The notes under the pieces were generated by a model. That model had not been told where the DNA came from. It saw nothing but the letters and a program-made list of their open reading frames with translations, and did no database searches. The translations under genes and the position numbers were made by a program. Of a DNA stretch of 64,000 bases, positions 16,511 to 26,505 are shown piece after piece (the first letter of the stretch is position 1; the number at the start of each line of letters is the position of its first letter). The DNA is from Glycomyces sp. TRM65418. Its GTDB lineage: Bacteria > Actinomycetota > Actinomycetes > Mycobacteriales > Micromonosporaceae. The DNA lies in the NCBI RefSeq assembly GCF_019710475.1, contig NZ_JAJFAX010000006.1:1-64000 (forward strand). The letters are read 5' to 3'.

Positions 16511-17502
16511 TGCCCGGCCCCGGACGCGGTGTCACCATCGCCGACGTCGCGGCTCGCGCCGGCGTGGCGGCCAGCACCGTGTCCTACGTCCTGAGCGGGA
16601 AGCGCTCGATCTCCCCCGAGACGGCCGACCGCGTCATGCAGGCCGTGGCCGACCTGGGCTACCACCCGCACGCCGGGGCGCGCTCGCTCGCCTCCCGGCG
16701 CGCGGGGGTCATCGCGATGATGCTGCCGCTGCGCGACGGCATGCACCTGCCGGTGCTCATGCAGTTCGCCTCCGGCGCGGTCACCGAGGCGCGCCGCCAC
16801 GACCAGGACGTGCTCCTGATGACCGCCGACGAAGGCCCCTCGGGGCTGGCCCGCATGGCGGCCTCGGCGATCGTGGACGGCCTCATCCTCATGGACGTGG
16901 AGGTCCAGGATCCGCGCGTGGAGACCCTGCGGCGCCTGGGACTCCCGAGCGTTCTCATCGGCTTCCCCGCGGACGCCGAGGGACTGACCTGTGTGGACCT
17001 CGACTTCACGGCGGCCGGCAGGGTCTGCGCCGACTACCTGATCGAGCGCGGCTGCGAGGACATCGCGCTCCTCGGCGCGTCGGAGGCGGTGTACGAGCGC
17101 CGCACCGGCTTCGCCGAGCGGGTGCGGGAGGGCTTCCTGGGCCGGTCCGGCCCGCGCGGCGAGGTCTGGCCCTGCCCCGACGACGCGGTGGCCGTGCAGC
17201 GCACCGTGAAGGAGCTCCTGACCTCCAAGCCCGACCTCACGGGCCTCGCGGTCCACAACGAACCGGCGGTCGGCCACGTCATGCACGCCCTCTCCGACGC
17301 GGGCAAGCGCGTGGGGGAGGATTTCCAAGTGGTCGTCATCGGCCCCGACGAGATCGCGGAGCGGGTCCACCCCCAGCTCCCGTCCGTCCTCGTCCCGGCC
17401 GAGACGCTGGCGGAGACGGCGGTCCGCCACCTGATGCGCAAGCTCGACGGCCTCGAAGTCGCCGACGCGACCTTGATCGAACCGCAGCTGACCCTGCGCT
17501 AG
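16510..17502 (+). CDS. LacI family transcriptional regulator
   Basis: A 330-residue repressor. The LacI helix-turn-helix is at residues 8-30 (VTIADVAARAGVAASTVSYV), the hinge helix reads ARSLASRR, and a periplasmic-binding-protein-like effector domain fills the rest (VDGLILMDVE, VDLDFTAAGRVCADYL). Its ATG overlaps the GH3 stop by one base (TGATG), so it is translationally coupled and made together with the glycosidase. The two identical TCGAAGCGCTTCGA palindromes at the GH3 promoter are its likely operators, which would make the unit self-repressing until a sugar inducer appears. A bidirectional hairpin ends the unit. Confidence 0.92.
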   Translation: MPGPGRGVTIADVAARAGVAASTVSYVLSGKRSISPETADRVMQAVADLGYHPHAGARSLASRRAGVIAMMLPLRDGMHLPVLMQFASGAVTEARRHDQDVLLMTADEGPSGLARMAASAIVDGLILMDVEVQDPRVETLRRLGLPSVLIGFPADAEGLTCVDLDFTAAGRVCADYLIERGCEDIALLGASEAVYERRTGFAERVREGFLGRSGPRGEVWPCPDDAVAVQRTVKELLTSKPDLTGLAVHNEPAVGHVMHALSDAGKRVGEDFQVVVIGPDEIAERVHPQLPSVLVPAETLAETAVRHLMRKLDGLEVADATLIEPQLTLR

Positions 17503-17509
17503 ACGGCGG

Positions 17510-17549
17510 AACGGCGGCCCCGGGGAGATGAGAGCCCGGGGCCGCCGTT
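17510..17549. terminator. bidirectional terminator hairpin between lacI and the M23 gene
   Basis: AACGGCGGCCCCGGG and CCCGGGGCCGCCGTT form a perfect 15-bp stem with a 10-nt loop between two convergent genes, so it can serve both strands. Confidence 0.8.
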
Positions 17550-17600
17550 CGCTTCTCCAGTTGTCTCTTCATTTGTGAGGAGTGCGGTCTTCAAGGGGCG

Positions 17601-18446
17601 CTAGCCGACGGCGACGCCCTGCTCTTCGAGCCACGCGAGGGAGTCGACCTTCTCGCCCCTGACCAGGACCTCGAAGTGCAGGTGCGGTCCGGTCGAGTTG
17701 CCGGTGGTGCCGGCGAGGATGATCGTCTCGCCCTTGGCGACCTCGTCGCCGACGTTCACGAGCACCTCGGAGGCGTGGGCGTAGCGGGTCTCGACGCCGT
17801 TCCCGTGGTCGACGAAGACCACGTTGCCGTAGCCGCCCGCCTCGAACCCGACGTACGTCACGGTGCCCGCGCCGACGGACCAGATCTCGTCGCCCTGGTC
17901 GTCGCCGAAGTCGGTGCCGCCGTGCATCGAGCCGTTGCGCATCCCGTAGTACGAGGTGATCGGCGCGTCCGACGGCGCGGTCCACGGCTTGGCGGCCTCG
18001 GCCGCCTCCTCCGCGGCGATCCGCGCGGCCTCTTCGGCGGCGGCCTGCTCTTCAGCGGCCTTCGCGGCGGCCTCGGCGGCCTTCCGTTCGGTCTCCGCCG
18101 CCTTCGCCTCCTCCTCCGCGGCGGCCGCGGCCTCGGCCTCCAGGCGGGCGGCCTCTTCGGCGGCGTACTCCTCCGCCATGTCGGCGAGCACCGTGTCCAC
18201 CGGCCAGTCGGCCTGCACCACGGTCTCGTGCTGCTCCGACGCGGATTCGGCGATCTGCGCGGCGGCGGTCTGGCCGGAGATCGTGGCGAGTCCGGCGCCG
18301 ACGAGGATCGCGGCGGCGAGGCCCCCGTTCACCCAACGCCAACTGTGACGTTCGCGACGGATGCGTCGGCGCCTGACAATGGCGCGGAGCCGGCGGCTGG
18401 TCAGTTCGCGGCCTGCGGATTCGCAGGTGTCGTGATGTTTGCCCAT
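17601..18446 (-). CDS. M23 family metallopeptidase with N-terminal anchor and coiled coil
   Basis: A 281-residue cell-wall peptidase. A basic N-terminus (RAIVRRRRIRRERH) leads into one membrane segment (about 38-60), then a long Ala/Glu/Lys-rich coiled coil (about 85-152) and the M23/LytM domain. The zinc and catalytic motifs are intact: HGGTDFGD with His175 and Asp179, and HLHFE with His255 and His257. Enzymes of this kind cut peptide crosslinks in peptidoglycan from outside the membrane. The ATG at 18444-18446 is chosen; a GTG at 18582-18584 would add 46 residues of non-conserved sequence without a ribosome binding site. The leader of about 200 nt contains a stable hairpin (18558-18575). 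Confidence 0.88.
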   Translation of the reverse strand: MGKHHDTCESAGRELTSRRLRAIVRRRRIRRERHSWRWVNGGLAAAILVGAGLATISGQTAAAQIAESASEQHETVVQADWPVDTVLADMAEEYAAEEAARLEAEAAAAAEEEAKAAETERKAAEAAAKAAEEQAAAEEAARIAAEEAAEAAKPWTAPSDAPITSYYGMRNGSMHGGTDFGDDQGDEIWSVGAGTVTYVGFEAGGYGNVVFVDHGNGVETRYAHASEVLVNVGDEVAKGETIILAGTTGNSTGPHLHFEVLVRGEKVDSLAWLEEQGVAVG

Positions 18447-18557
18447 AGCGCGGGGAAACCTACCCGACCCGATCCCGACAATCGGTCCGAGACCTGCGGA
18501 AACAACGCCCGAACTGGTCCTCTCGCAGGTCAGGTCGAGACCCCGGGGCAACCGCGC

Positions 18558-18575
18558 CTCCTCCGAAAGGAGGAG
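18558..18575 (-). promoter_or_regulatory. hairpin in the leader of the M23 gene
   Basis: CTCCTCC-GAAA-GGAGGAG is a perfect 7-bp stem with a 4-nt loop in the divergent gap between the M23 and ABC-F genes. On the M23 message the GGAGGAG arm resembles a ribosome binding site, but no start codon follows at a useful distance. Its function is unknown. Confidence 0.35.
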
Positions 18576-18710
18576 CCTCTTCACTGTCAGTGATCACGCG
18601 CGCGCAAAAGGTGTTCCCGGTTATATCGGTAGCTCCGTGACGTACGACGCGGCCTAAACTTGGCAAGTCTGCGGCCGTTCCGGCCCCGACATCGCCTGAA
18701 GGAGTGCCCC

Positions 18711-20330
<1,620 letters not shown>

Positions 20331-20354
20331 GCGGTCGGCGGCCGGAGGCCGTGC

Positions 20355-21581
20355 TCAGCCCGAGTACATGAGGACGATCGCCGCGCAGGCGCCCGCCGCC
20401 GTGGCCGCCAGCGGCGCCCGCACCGACCGCTTCCGGTCGCCTCTCGCGGTGACGGCGACGATGAGCCAAGGGCACAAGGCGATCCAGCCGTACTCGGGCC
20501 GTTCGGGGTTCGAGCCGCTCAGCGGTGCGATCATCAGCGCCAGCAGCGGGCCGATCATCAAGGGCCACGCCGAGCTCGATCCGAAGCGCCGCAGGCTCTC
20601 CACCGCCGCCGGGCCGCACGCGACGAACACCAGCGCCGGCATCAGGGCGAGCCACCACAGCTGGCCGGGGTGCGCCGCGATCTCGCCGATCGCCGCGTCG
20701 TACGTGTCGACCAGACCGTGCGGCCACGAGTTCCCGAACGCCGCCGCCACCGCCAGCACGGCCAGGGCGGCCCACGCCGAGACCAGGATCAGCGTCGGCC
20801 GCCGCCGCGCGAAGTACAGGCACAGCAGCGAGACCGCGAACCACGCCGCCCCGTACGACAGCAGCGCCGCGGCCCCGAGCAGTCCGCCTGTGGCGGCCGC
20901 GCCCCAGAACGCGTCCGAGCCCTTCACCCGCCGCTCCGAGACGACCGCGCCGCACGCGAGCACCGCCGCGCACGCCGCCGCGGCGACGCCGTCGATGCCC
21001 AGCGTCGACCAGGCCGCCCACGGCCCCAGGATGAGCACGGGCGCGAGCGCGCGCGCCGCCACCGGACCCGACACCGACTTCACCGCGACGAGCGTCAGCG
21101 GCACCGTCAGGCACGACACCGCGACGACGGTGATCGCCAGGCCCGCTTCGGAACCGGTGTACGACACCAGGAGCGCGGTGGCCCCCCGTGCCCCGGCGGT
21201 CGCCGTGGACATCGTCGTCGGGGCCACATTGGTGTGCAGCGCCGCCGACCACGTGATCGAGGCCAGATAGGACAGCACCAGCAGCGTGTTCCACGACATG
21301 CGCGCCGCCGCCGGCCGCGAGGCCACCGCCAGCACGCCCGCCGCCGTCAGCGGCGCGACCACCATTCCGGCCGTGACGTGCAGCGACAGGTTCTGCGCGG
21401 GCCACCAGGGCAGCGTCGTCGGTCCGACCACTTCGGACGTCTCCACCGCGACCGACGCGAGGGTCAGCGTCGCCACCGCGACGGACAGCCAGATGACGAT
21501 GTCGCGCGACGGGCTCAGGCGCCGCCGGGCCGGGGCGAGGGCGTCCACCCGTTCGGTGAATGAGGTCTGCGGTGCGGTCAC
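20355..21581 (-). CDS. multi-pass membrane protein of unknown function
   Basis: A 408-residue protein with roughly ten hydrophobic segments spread over its whole length and a short soluble N-terminus (about 1-25). The repeated Ala/Val/Leu-rich helices with short loops, an early PAQNLSLH loop and a Tyr/Trp-containing loop near GSNPERPEYGWIALCPW recall GT-C type glycosyltransferases or mannosyltransferase-like membrane proteins, but no catalytic motif could be confirmed. The start is a GTG at 21579-21581. It is convergent with the ABC-F gene and divergent from a small HTH gene. No function is assigned. Confidence 0.75.
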   Translation of the reverse strand: MTAPQTSFTERVDALAPARRRLSPSRDIVIWLSVAVATLTLASVAVETSEVVGPTTLPWWPAQNLSLHVTAGMVVAPLTAAGVLAVASRPAAARMSWNTLLVLSYLASITWSAALHTNVAPTTMSTATAGARGATALLVSYTGSEAGLAITVVAVSCLTVPLTLVAVKSVSGPVAARALAPVLILGPWAAWSTLGIDGVAAAACAAVLACGAVVSERRVKGSDAFWGAAATGGLLGAAALLSYGAAWFAVSLLCLYFARRRPTLILVSAWAALAVLAVAAAFGNSWPHGLVDTYDAAIGEIAAHPGQLWWLALMPALVFVACGPAAVESLRRFGSSSAWPLMIGPLLALMIAPLSGSNPERPEYGWIALCPWLIVAVTARGDRKRSVRAPLAATAAGACAAIVLMYSG

Positions 21582-21685
21582 GTTACGAAACTATCGGGTA
21601 TCCGACACAAGCGACCGCCGGGCGAGGAAACTCCGGCAAACTTCACAACACACCTTCATCACCCTCCGTGCGTAGGAAAGGACAC

Positions 21686-21952
21686 ATGGCACCAGAGGTT
21701 CCACCCCGCAGCGGCGTCGCCCCGAACCCTCACCCGACGCAGGCCGCCAGGACCGATCCGAATCGGCAGGTGCGAGGCGACGAGCGCCGGGAGCTCACCG
21801 CATACGTGACCGCCGAGTACGAGCAAGGCCGGAGCATCCGCGACATCGCCTCCGCGATAGGGCGCTCCTACGGCTTCGTGCACCGCCTCCTCGCCGAAGC
21901 CGGCGTCGACTTCCGCACCAGAGGCGGGGCCCGCGGCCGTCCCCGGAAATAA
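21686..21952 (+). CDS. small helix-turn-helix DNA-binding protein
   Basis: An 88-residue protein. Its second half is a resolvase-type helix-turn-helix: LTAYVTAEYEQGRSIRDIA, then SYGFVHRLLAEAGV and a basic Gly/Arg-rich tail. The SYGFVHRLL helix is the expected recognition helix. Small proteins with this domain are common in actinomycetes and of uncharacterised role. GGAAAGGA lies upstream of the ATG at 21686, which decides it over earlier in-frame starts. The ABC exporter gene follows 134 bp later on the same strand. Confidence 0.82.
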   Translation: MAPEVPPRSGVAPNPHPTQAARTDPNRQVRGDERRELTAYVTAEYEQGRSIRDIASAIGRSYGFVHRLLAEAGVDFRTRGGARGRPRK

Positions 21953-22086
21953 AAGCGCACGGGTCGGGCGTTGACGAGCTGACTATTGACAGCAGCTACA
22001 GCCCAAGCCCGCCCCTCCGAGACGCCGCAGGCAGCCGACGAGCGAGGCCGACGAACGCACTTGGGCATCTCGACACAGGAGGCCCA

Positions 22087-24024
22087 GTGTCATCGATGGG
22101 ACCTGCCGGGTGGGAGGCCATGCGCTCCATGCGGCGCGCGGACGACCTCAAAGGCGTCACACTCTCCCGCGGCGTGAAGCGGCGCATCCTGCGCTTCGCG
22201 CGGCCGTACTCCCGCGACATCGGGTTCTTCCTCGGACTCGTCACGCTCATCGCGGCCATCGGGGTCGCCACCCCGGTCCTCGCGGGCGACATCGTCAACG
22301 AGCTGACCGCTCCCGGCGGCACCCAGCGCGGCGTCGTCACCCTCGCGGCGGTCATCGCGGGCCTCGCCGCGGTCGAGGGAGTCCTGAACCTCGCGATGCG
22401 CTGGTACGGCGCGAAGCTCGGCGAGGGCATCATCTTCGACCTGCGGCGGGCGGTCTTCAACCACGTCCAGTCGATGCCCGTGGCGTTCTTCACCCGCTCG
22501 CAGACCGGCGCGCTGGTCTCGCGGCTCAACAACGACGTCATGGGCGCGCAGCGGGCCTTCACGAGCACGCTCTCGGGACTCGTCTCGAACGGCATCGCCG
22601 TCGCGCTCATCATCGGCGTGATGTTCTTCCAGTCCTGGCAGATCACGCTGCTCTCGCTCGTGCTGGTCCCGGTGTTCCTGGTGCCCGCCAAGTGGGTCGG
22701 CCGCAAGCTCGCGGTGCTCACCAAGGAGAGCTTCGACCTCAACGCCGCGATGAACACGCAGATGGCCGAGCGGTTCAACGTGGGCGGCGCGATGCTCGTG
22801 AAGCTCTTCGGCCGCCCCGAGACCGAGTCCGCCGAGTTCGCGGACAAGGCCGACCGGGTCCGCGGCATCGGCATCACGACCGCGATGTACGCCCGCACGT
22901 TCATCGTCGCGCTCACGCTCGTGGCCGGCCTCTCGCAGGCCCTCGCCTACGGGCTGGGCGGGGCGCTCGTCTTCGCCGGGCAGCTCGACGCCGGCACCGT
23001 CGTGACGCTCGCGCTGCTGCTCACGCGCCTCTACGGGCCGCTGACCGCCCTGTCGAACGTCCGAGTCGACGTCATGAGCGCCCTCGTCAGCTTCCAGCGG
23101 GTCTTCGAGGTCCTCGACCTCAAGCCGCTCATCCGCGAGTCGGAGGACGCCCGCGAACTGCCGGAGGGGTCCGCTTCGATCGCCTTCCGCGACGTCGACT
23201 TCCGCTACCCGGGCGCCGACGAGATCTCCTTGGCGAGCCTGGAGGACCTGGCCCGGCCCGACCGGTCCGACAACGGCCGCCAGATCCTGTCCGGGGTCTC
23301 CTTCACGGTCGAGCCGGGGGAGCTGGTGGCCCTCGTCGGGCACTCGGGCGCCGGGAAGACCACCACCGCGACCCTCGTGCCGCGCCTGTACGACGTGACG
23401 GGCGGCGCGGTCGAGGTCGGCGGCGTCGACGTGCGCGAGCTCAAGGCCGCCTCGCTGGCCGCGCGCATCGGCATGGTCACCCAGGACGCGCACCTGTTCC
23501 ACGACACCGTGCGCGAGAACCTGCGCTACTCGCGGCCCGAGGCCACGGACGAGGAGATCTGGGAGGCCCTGGACCGGGCGCAGATCGGCGACACGGTGCG
23601 CCGCCTCGAATCCGGGCTCGACACGGTCGTCGGCGAGCGCGGCTACCGCTTCTCCGGCGGCGAGAAGCAGCGCCTGGCCATCGCGCGGGTCCTGCTCAAG
23701 GCCCCGCCGATCGTGATCCTCGACGAGGCGACAGCGCACCTCGACTCCGGGTCCGAGGCGGCCGTGCAGCGGGCCCTCGACACGGCCCTCGAAGGCCGCA
23801 CCTCCCTGGTGATCGCCCACCGCCTCTCGACGGTGCGGCGCGCCGACAAGATCGTGGTCCTGGAGGACGGCCGGGTCGCCGAGTCCGGCACTCACGCCGA
23901 CCTGGTGGGCCGCGGCGGCCTCTACGCCGAGTTGTACCGGACGCAGTTCGAGGAGCGGAGCGGGACGCTCGCCGGCGACGAGCGCAGCGACTCGGACGAC
24001 GAGGCGCTCTCTCCCGTCAACTGA
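22087..24024 (+). CDS. ABC exporter, fused permease and ATPase (multidrug/lipid type)
   Basis: A 645-residue half-transporter: six membrane helices in residues about 35-330 followed by the nucleotide-binding domain. Walker A is GHSGAGKTTT, the signature FSGGEKQRLAIAR and Walker B IVILDEATAHLD, with the switch His in IAHRLSTVR. It would work as a homodimer exporting drugs or lipids. The GTG at 22087 follows AGGAGG with a short 4-nt spacer; an ATG 9 bp further (22096) is the alternative. The C-terminal 25 residues are acidic and Ser-rich. The gene stands alone between the HTH gene and cspA. Confidence 0.9.
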   Translation: MSSMGPAGWEAMRSMRRADDLKGVTLSRGVKRRILRFARPYSRDIGFFLGLVTLIAAIGVATPVLAGDIVNELTAPGGTQRGVVTLAAVIAGLAAVEGVLNLAMRWYGAKLGEGIIFDLRRAVFNHVQSMPVAFFTRSQTGALVSRLNNDVMGAQRAFTSTLSGLVSNGIAVALIIGVMFFQSWQITLLSLVLVPVFLVPAKWVGRKLAVLTKESFDLNAAMNTQMAERFNVGGAMLVKLFGRPETESAEFADKADRVRGIGITTAMYARTFIVALTLVAGLSQALAYGLGGALVFAGQLDAGTVVTLALLLTRLYGPLTALSNVRVDVMSALVSFQRVFEVLDLKPLIRESEDARELPEGSASIAFRDVDFRYPGADEISLASLEDLARPDRSDNGRQILSGVSFTVEPGELVALVGHSGAGKTTTATLVPRLYDVTGGAVEVGGVDVRELKAASLAARIGMVTQDAHLFHDTVRENLRYSRPEATDEEIWEALDRAQIGDTVRRLESGLDTVVGERGYRFSGGEKQRLAIARVLLKAPPIVILDEATAHLDSGSEAAVQRALDTALEGRTSLVIAHRLSTVRRADKIVVLEDGRVAESGTHADLVGRGGLYAELYRTQFEERSGTLAGDERSDSDDEALSPVN

Positions 24025-24143
24025 GCGACCTGGGGCGTCCAGCGCCGTCCCGAACAGCGGTGCCCCTGCCCGAATTCCCATATGTGAAGAAGATTTTGCA
24101 CTGCCAGTTTTCAGCCAGGAGGCGGTACTGTAGGGTCCAGAGG

Positions 24144-24167
24144 CCACTCCGATATTCACCGGAGTGG
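24144..24167 (+). promoter_or_regulatory. hairpin in the cold-shock gene leader
   Basis: CCACTCCG and CGGAGTGG form an 8-bp stem about 120 nt before the cspA start. Together with possible promoter boxes TTTTCA (24108) and TAGGGT (24131), it implies an untranslated leader of about 145 nt, as is usual for cold-shock genes whose leader structure affects translation. Confidence 0.4.
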
Positions 24168-24284
24168 TGAAGCGCCAGCAATGGCGGCACACCTCAGGCC
24201 GGAACGCCGAGCTGTTCACCAAGGACACCCCTGGAACGAGCAGGTCGGCGGGCCTGAACATCAACATCGCAAGGAAATGCAGTA

Positions 24285-24488
24285 ATGGCGCAAGGCACCG
24301 TCAAGTGGTTCAACTCCGACAAGGGCTTCGGTTTCATCGCTCCCGATGACAACGGTCCGGACATCTTCGTCCACTTCACCGCGATCACCGGGAACGGCTA
24401 CCGCTCCCTGGAGGAGAACCAGCGGGTCGAGTTCGAAGTCGAGCAGGGTCAGAAGGGCCCGCAGGCCGCTAACCTGCGCGCGCTCTAA
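24285..24488 (+). CDS. cspA: cold-shock protein
   Basis: A 67-residue single cold-shock domain that binds single-stranded RNA and DNA and acts as an RNA chaperone. Both RNA-binding motifs are intact: KGFGFI (RNP1) and DIFVHF (RNP2), and it begins with the family's GTVKWFN. AAGGAAA precedes the ATG. A strong intrinsic terminator follows and a structured leader precedes, so it is a single-gene unit. The name cspA is used in the general sense, since paralogues elsewhere in the genome cannot be excluded. Confidence 0.97.
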   Translation: MAQGTVKWFNSDKGFGFIAPDDNGPDIFVHFTAITGNGYRSLEENQRVEFEVEQGQKGPQAANLRAL

Positions 24489-24504
24489 GAGCCCCCTGAA
24501 AGCG

Positions 24505-24541
24505 AAGCCGCTGCCCTTCCCGCGAAGGACAGCGGCTTTTG
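24505..24541 (+). terminator. intrinsic terminator of cspA
   Basis: AAGCCGCTG and CAGCGGCTT flank an inner CCTTC/GAAGG stem and are followed by TTTTG. This is a classical rho-independent terminator and would also serve the convergent gene whose stop is at 24554. Confidence 0.85.
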
Positions 24542-24553
24542 TGCTCCCCGGGT

Positions 24554-25744
24554 TCAGTCGGTGAAATAGCCCCGCAGGACCGTCCCTCCCGAACCGTACC
24601 TCGGCAGGGTTCGCTCGGCCCGGATCACGCCTACCGGATCCACCAAGGTCAGCGCGATCGCGTCATGGCGATCGTCGCAGACGATCATCGAGCCCTCCGG
24701 CAGGAACACGATCTGCGGCTTCTCGACGTCGACTGGAAACGCCAGCTCCGCGCCGGTCGCGGTGTCCACGTAGCGGTCGCAGCGGACCGCCGGCCCGGGA
24801 GCCCGGCCTGCGGCCGTGTCGTCCGCGAACTCCAGGCAGGCGCGGCTCAGGTCCGCCGAGATCGACGACAACCCGACGAATCCCTCCTCCCCGGTCCAGG
24901 CGCCGGCGCCTTCGAGTTCGACCCGACCGCTGCCGTCGGGGCGCATCGCGACGCCGCCGTCACTGCTGACGAGGTACTCGCCGTCGGCCGACCACCGAGG
25001 CGAGCAGTCGACCTCGGCCGGCACGCCCGACGTCTCGCCGGTGGCGACGTCGAGCAGGTAGGCGCCGTCGGTCTCCTCGTCGGGCAGGTTCAGGACGATC
25101 CGGTCCGAGTCGGGGGACCAGGACGGCTCGCAGGGCTGGGGGGAGAAGCCCAGAACCTCGGTCCCCTCGCCGCTGAGCGTCCCCAGGGCGCCTGCGCAAA
25201 CGCCCTCGTTCGGAACCGCATAGCGGTCGCCGTCGGGCGCGAGCACGTACGCGGGGCCCCCTTGGAGTACGGCCACCGACTCGTCGCCGTACGAGCGTAT
25301 GATGACCGGCGGCCCGTCGGTCTCCTCCGTGACCTCGAAGAAGCCCGTGACCTCGAAGTAGAGCGTCTTCGGCAGCGCGTCCATGTCGGCCATCGAATTC
25401 GAAGAGCCCCAACCGTTCCAGGCGGCGGGAGCGCAGCCTTCCCCCTCGCTGTGCTCCTCCGTCGGGGCCGTCTCGACGTCCTCGGCGGTCGTCGCACCGG
25501 TCGGGAGTTCGACCGCGGTCGTTCCGGTCGCGGGCGGCGCCTCCTCGACGCCGTTCGGGTCCACCAGGGCCGCTGTCGTCACGCTCGCGAACGTCAGCCC
25601 GATGGTCGCGCCGATCGCCGCGGCCATGAATCGGCGCCTGCCGATCCGGCGGGCGCGCCGGTACGCGCCGGCCGCCAGGTCCCCCGAAGGAGCGGACTCG
25701 TCGCCTGCGATGCCTTGCAGCAGCTCGCGGATCGAGTCAGGCAT
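24554..25744 (-). CDS. membrane-anchored protein with beta-propeller-like repeats, partner of the sigma factor
   Basis: A 396-residue protein with a cytoplasmic N-terminus of about 38 residues (RELLQGIAGDESAPSG, then RRARRIGRRR), one membrane helix (about 39-61), a Thr/Glu-rich linker and an extracytoplasmic part with TolB/WD-like repeats, such as CEPSWSPDSDRIVLNLPD and CSPRWSADGEYLVSSDGG. Its start overlaps the end of the SigE-family sigma gene by 8 bp, so the two are coupled. Genes in this position often encode the membrane regulator of the sigma factor, and the short cytoplasmic tail could do so here, but no known anti-sigma domain is recognisable. The regulatory role is inference from context. 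Confidence 0.75.
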   Translation of the reverse strand: MPDSIRELLQGIAGDESAPSGDLAAGAYRRARRIGRRRFMAAAIGATIGLTFASVTTAALVDPNGVEEAPPATGTTAVELPTGATTAEDVETAPTEEHSEGEGCAPAAWNGWGSSNSMADMDALPKTLYFEVTGFFEVTEETDGPPVIIRSYGDESVAVLQGGPAYVLAPDGDRYAVPNEGVCAGALGTLSGEGTEVLGFSPQPCEPSWSPDSDRIVLNLPDEETDGAYLLDVATGETSGVPAEVDCSPRWSADGEYLVSSDGGVAMRPDGSGRVELEGAGAWTGEEGFVGLSSISADLSRACLEFADDTAAGRAPGPAVRCDRYVDTATGAELAFPVDVEKPQIVFLPEGSMIVCDDRHDAIALTLVDPVGVIRAERTLPRYGSGGTVLRGYFTD

Positions 25745-26345
25745 TGGCCTCTCCTCTCACGTGCTGGAACTCCATCTCCCAGCGGGAGACGGGTGTCCCC
25801 GGGTCGCCGAGCACCAGCTCGGGGAACCGGGTCCGCAGCCGCCGCAGGCCCCGCTGCACCCGCGCCCGCACGGTCGTGACCGGGCAGTCGAGGATCGCCG
25901 CCGCCGCGGTCTCGGTCTGGTCCTCGAAGTACCGCAGCACGATCGCGGCGCGCTGCTTCGCGGGCAGCGACAGCAGCGCCGCGTGGACGGCCACGCGCAG
26001 CGCGGTGTCGGGCTCGCCGCCGGGCCGCTCGGGCAGGTGCTCGGTCGCGATCTCCGCCACCTTCGTCCGCCGCCAGCTGCTCACGTGCAGGTGGTACATG
26101 GTGCGCCGCGTGTAGGCCTCGGCGTTCGCGGTCAGGTGGAGCCGCTTCCAGGCGCGCCAGGTGCGCGCCAAGGCGTCCTGCACGAGGTCCTCGGCGAACC
26201 CCCGGTCGCCCGTGAGCAGGTACGCCGAGGCGTACAGCGCCGTGGACCTGGCCTTGACGAAGTCCTCGAACTCGCTCTGGCTCGTCGGCGACCTCGGCGG
26301 GGAAGGCTCGGGCGGCGTCCCTGACGTGTCCGTCGATCCGCTCAC
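25737..26345 (-). CDS. SigE family RNA polymerase sigma factor (ECF type)
   Basis: A 202-residue extracytoplasmic-function sigma factor of the actinomycete SigE family. Region 2 carries FVKARSTALYASAYLLTGDR and AEDLVQDALARTWRAW, which bind core polymerase and the -10 element. Region 4 carries LPAKQRAAIVLRYFEDQTET and the helix-turn-helix VTTVRARVQRGLRRLR. The N-terminal 20 residues are a Pro/Ser-rich extension. The start is a GTG. It is first in a two-gene unit with the overlapping membrane protein, suggesting control by an envelope signal. Confidence 0.92.
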   Translation of the reverse strand: MSGSTDTSGTPPEPSPPRSPTSQSEFEDFVKARSTALYASAYLLTGDRGFAEDLVQDALARTWRAWKRLHLTANAEAYTRRTMYHLHVSSWRRTKVAEIATEHLPERPGGEPDTALRVAVHAALLSLPAKQRAAIVLRYFEDQTETAAAAILDCPVTTVRARVQRGLRRLRTRFPELVLGDPGTPVSRWEMEFQHVRGEANA

Positions 26346-26505
26346 GGTGGGTCCGTTCTATCGGAGGGTGTCGGTGGGGGACATCTTCCTAGACGGTTCT
26401 CCGGACCCCGCCGCGCCTCCCCCGAACGGCCATTCGTCGCCGACTGAACGGCGGAGGGTCCGAAACCCCGTTGAGCCTCCGAGGCACACCGGTCACACTG
26501 AGGCC

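Noticed and set aside
18447-18660. c-di-AMP (ydaO-type) riboswitch before the M23 gene
   Set aside because: The position is typical, but the conserved 3' half (CCGTCAGCTAACC type) is not present.
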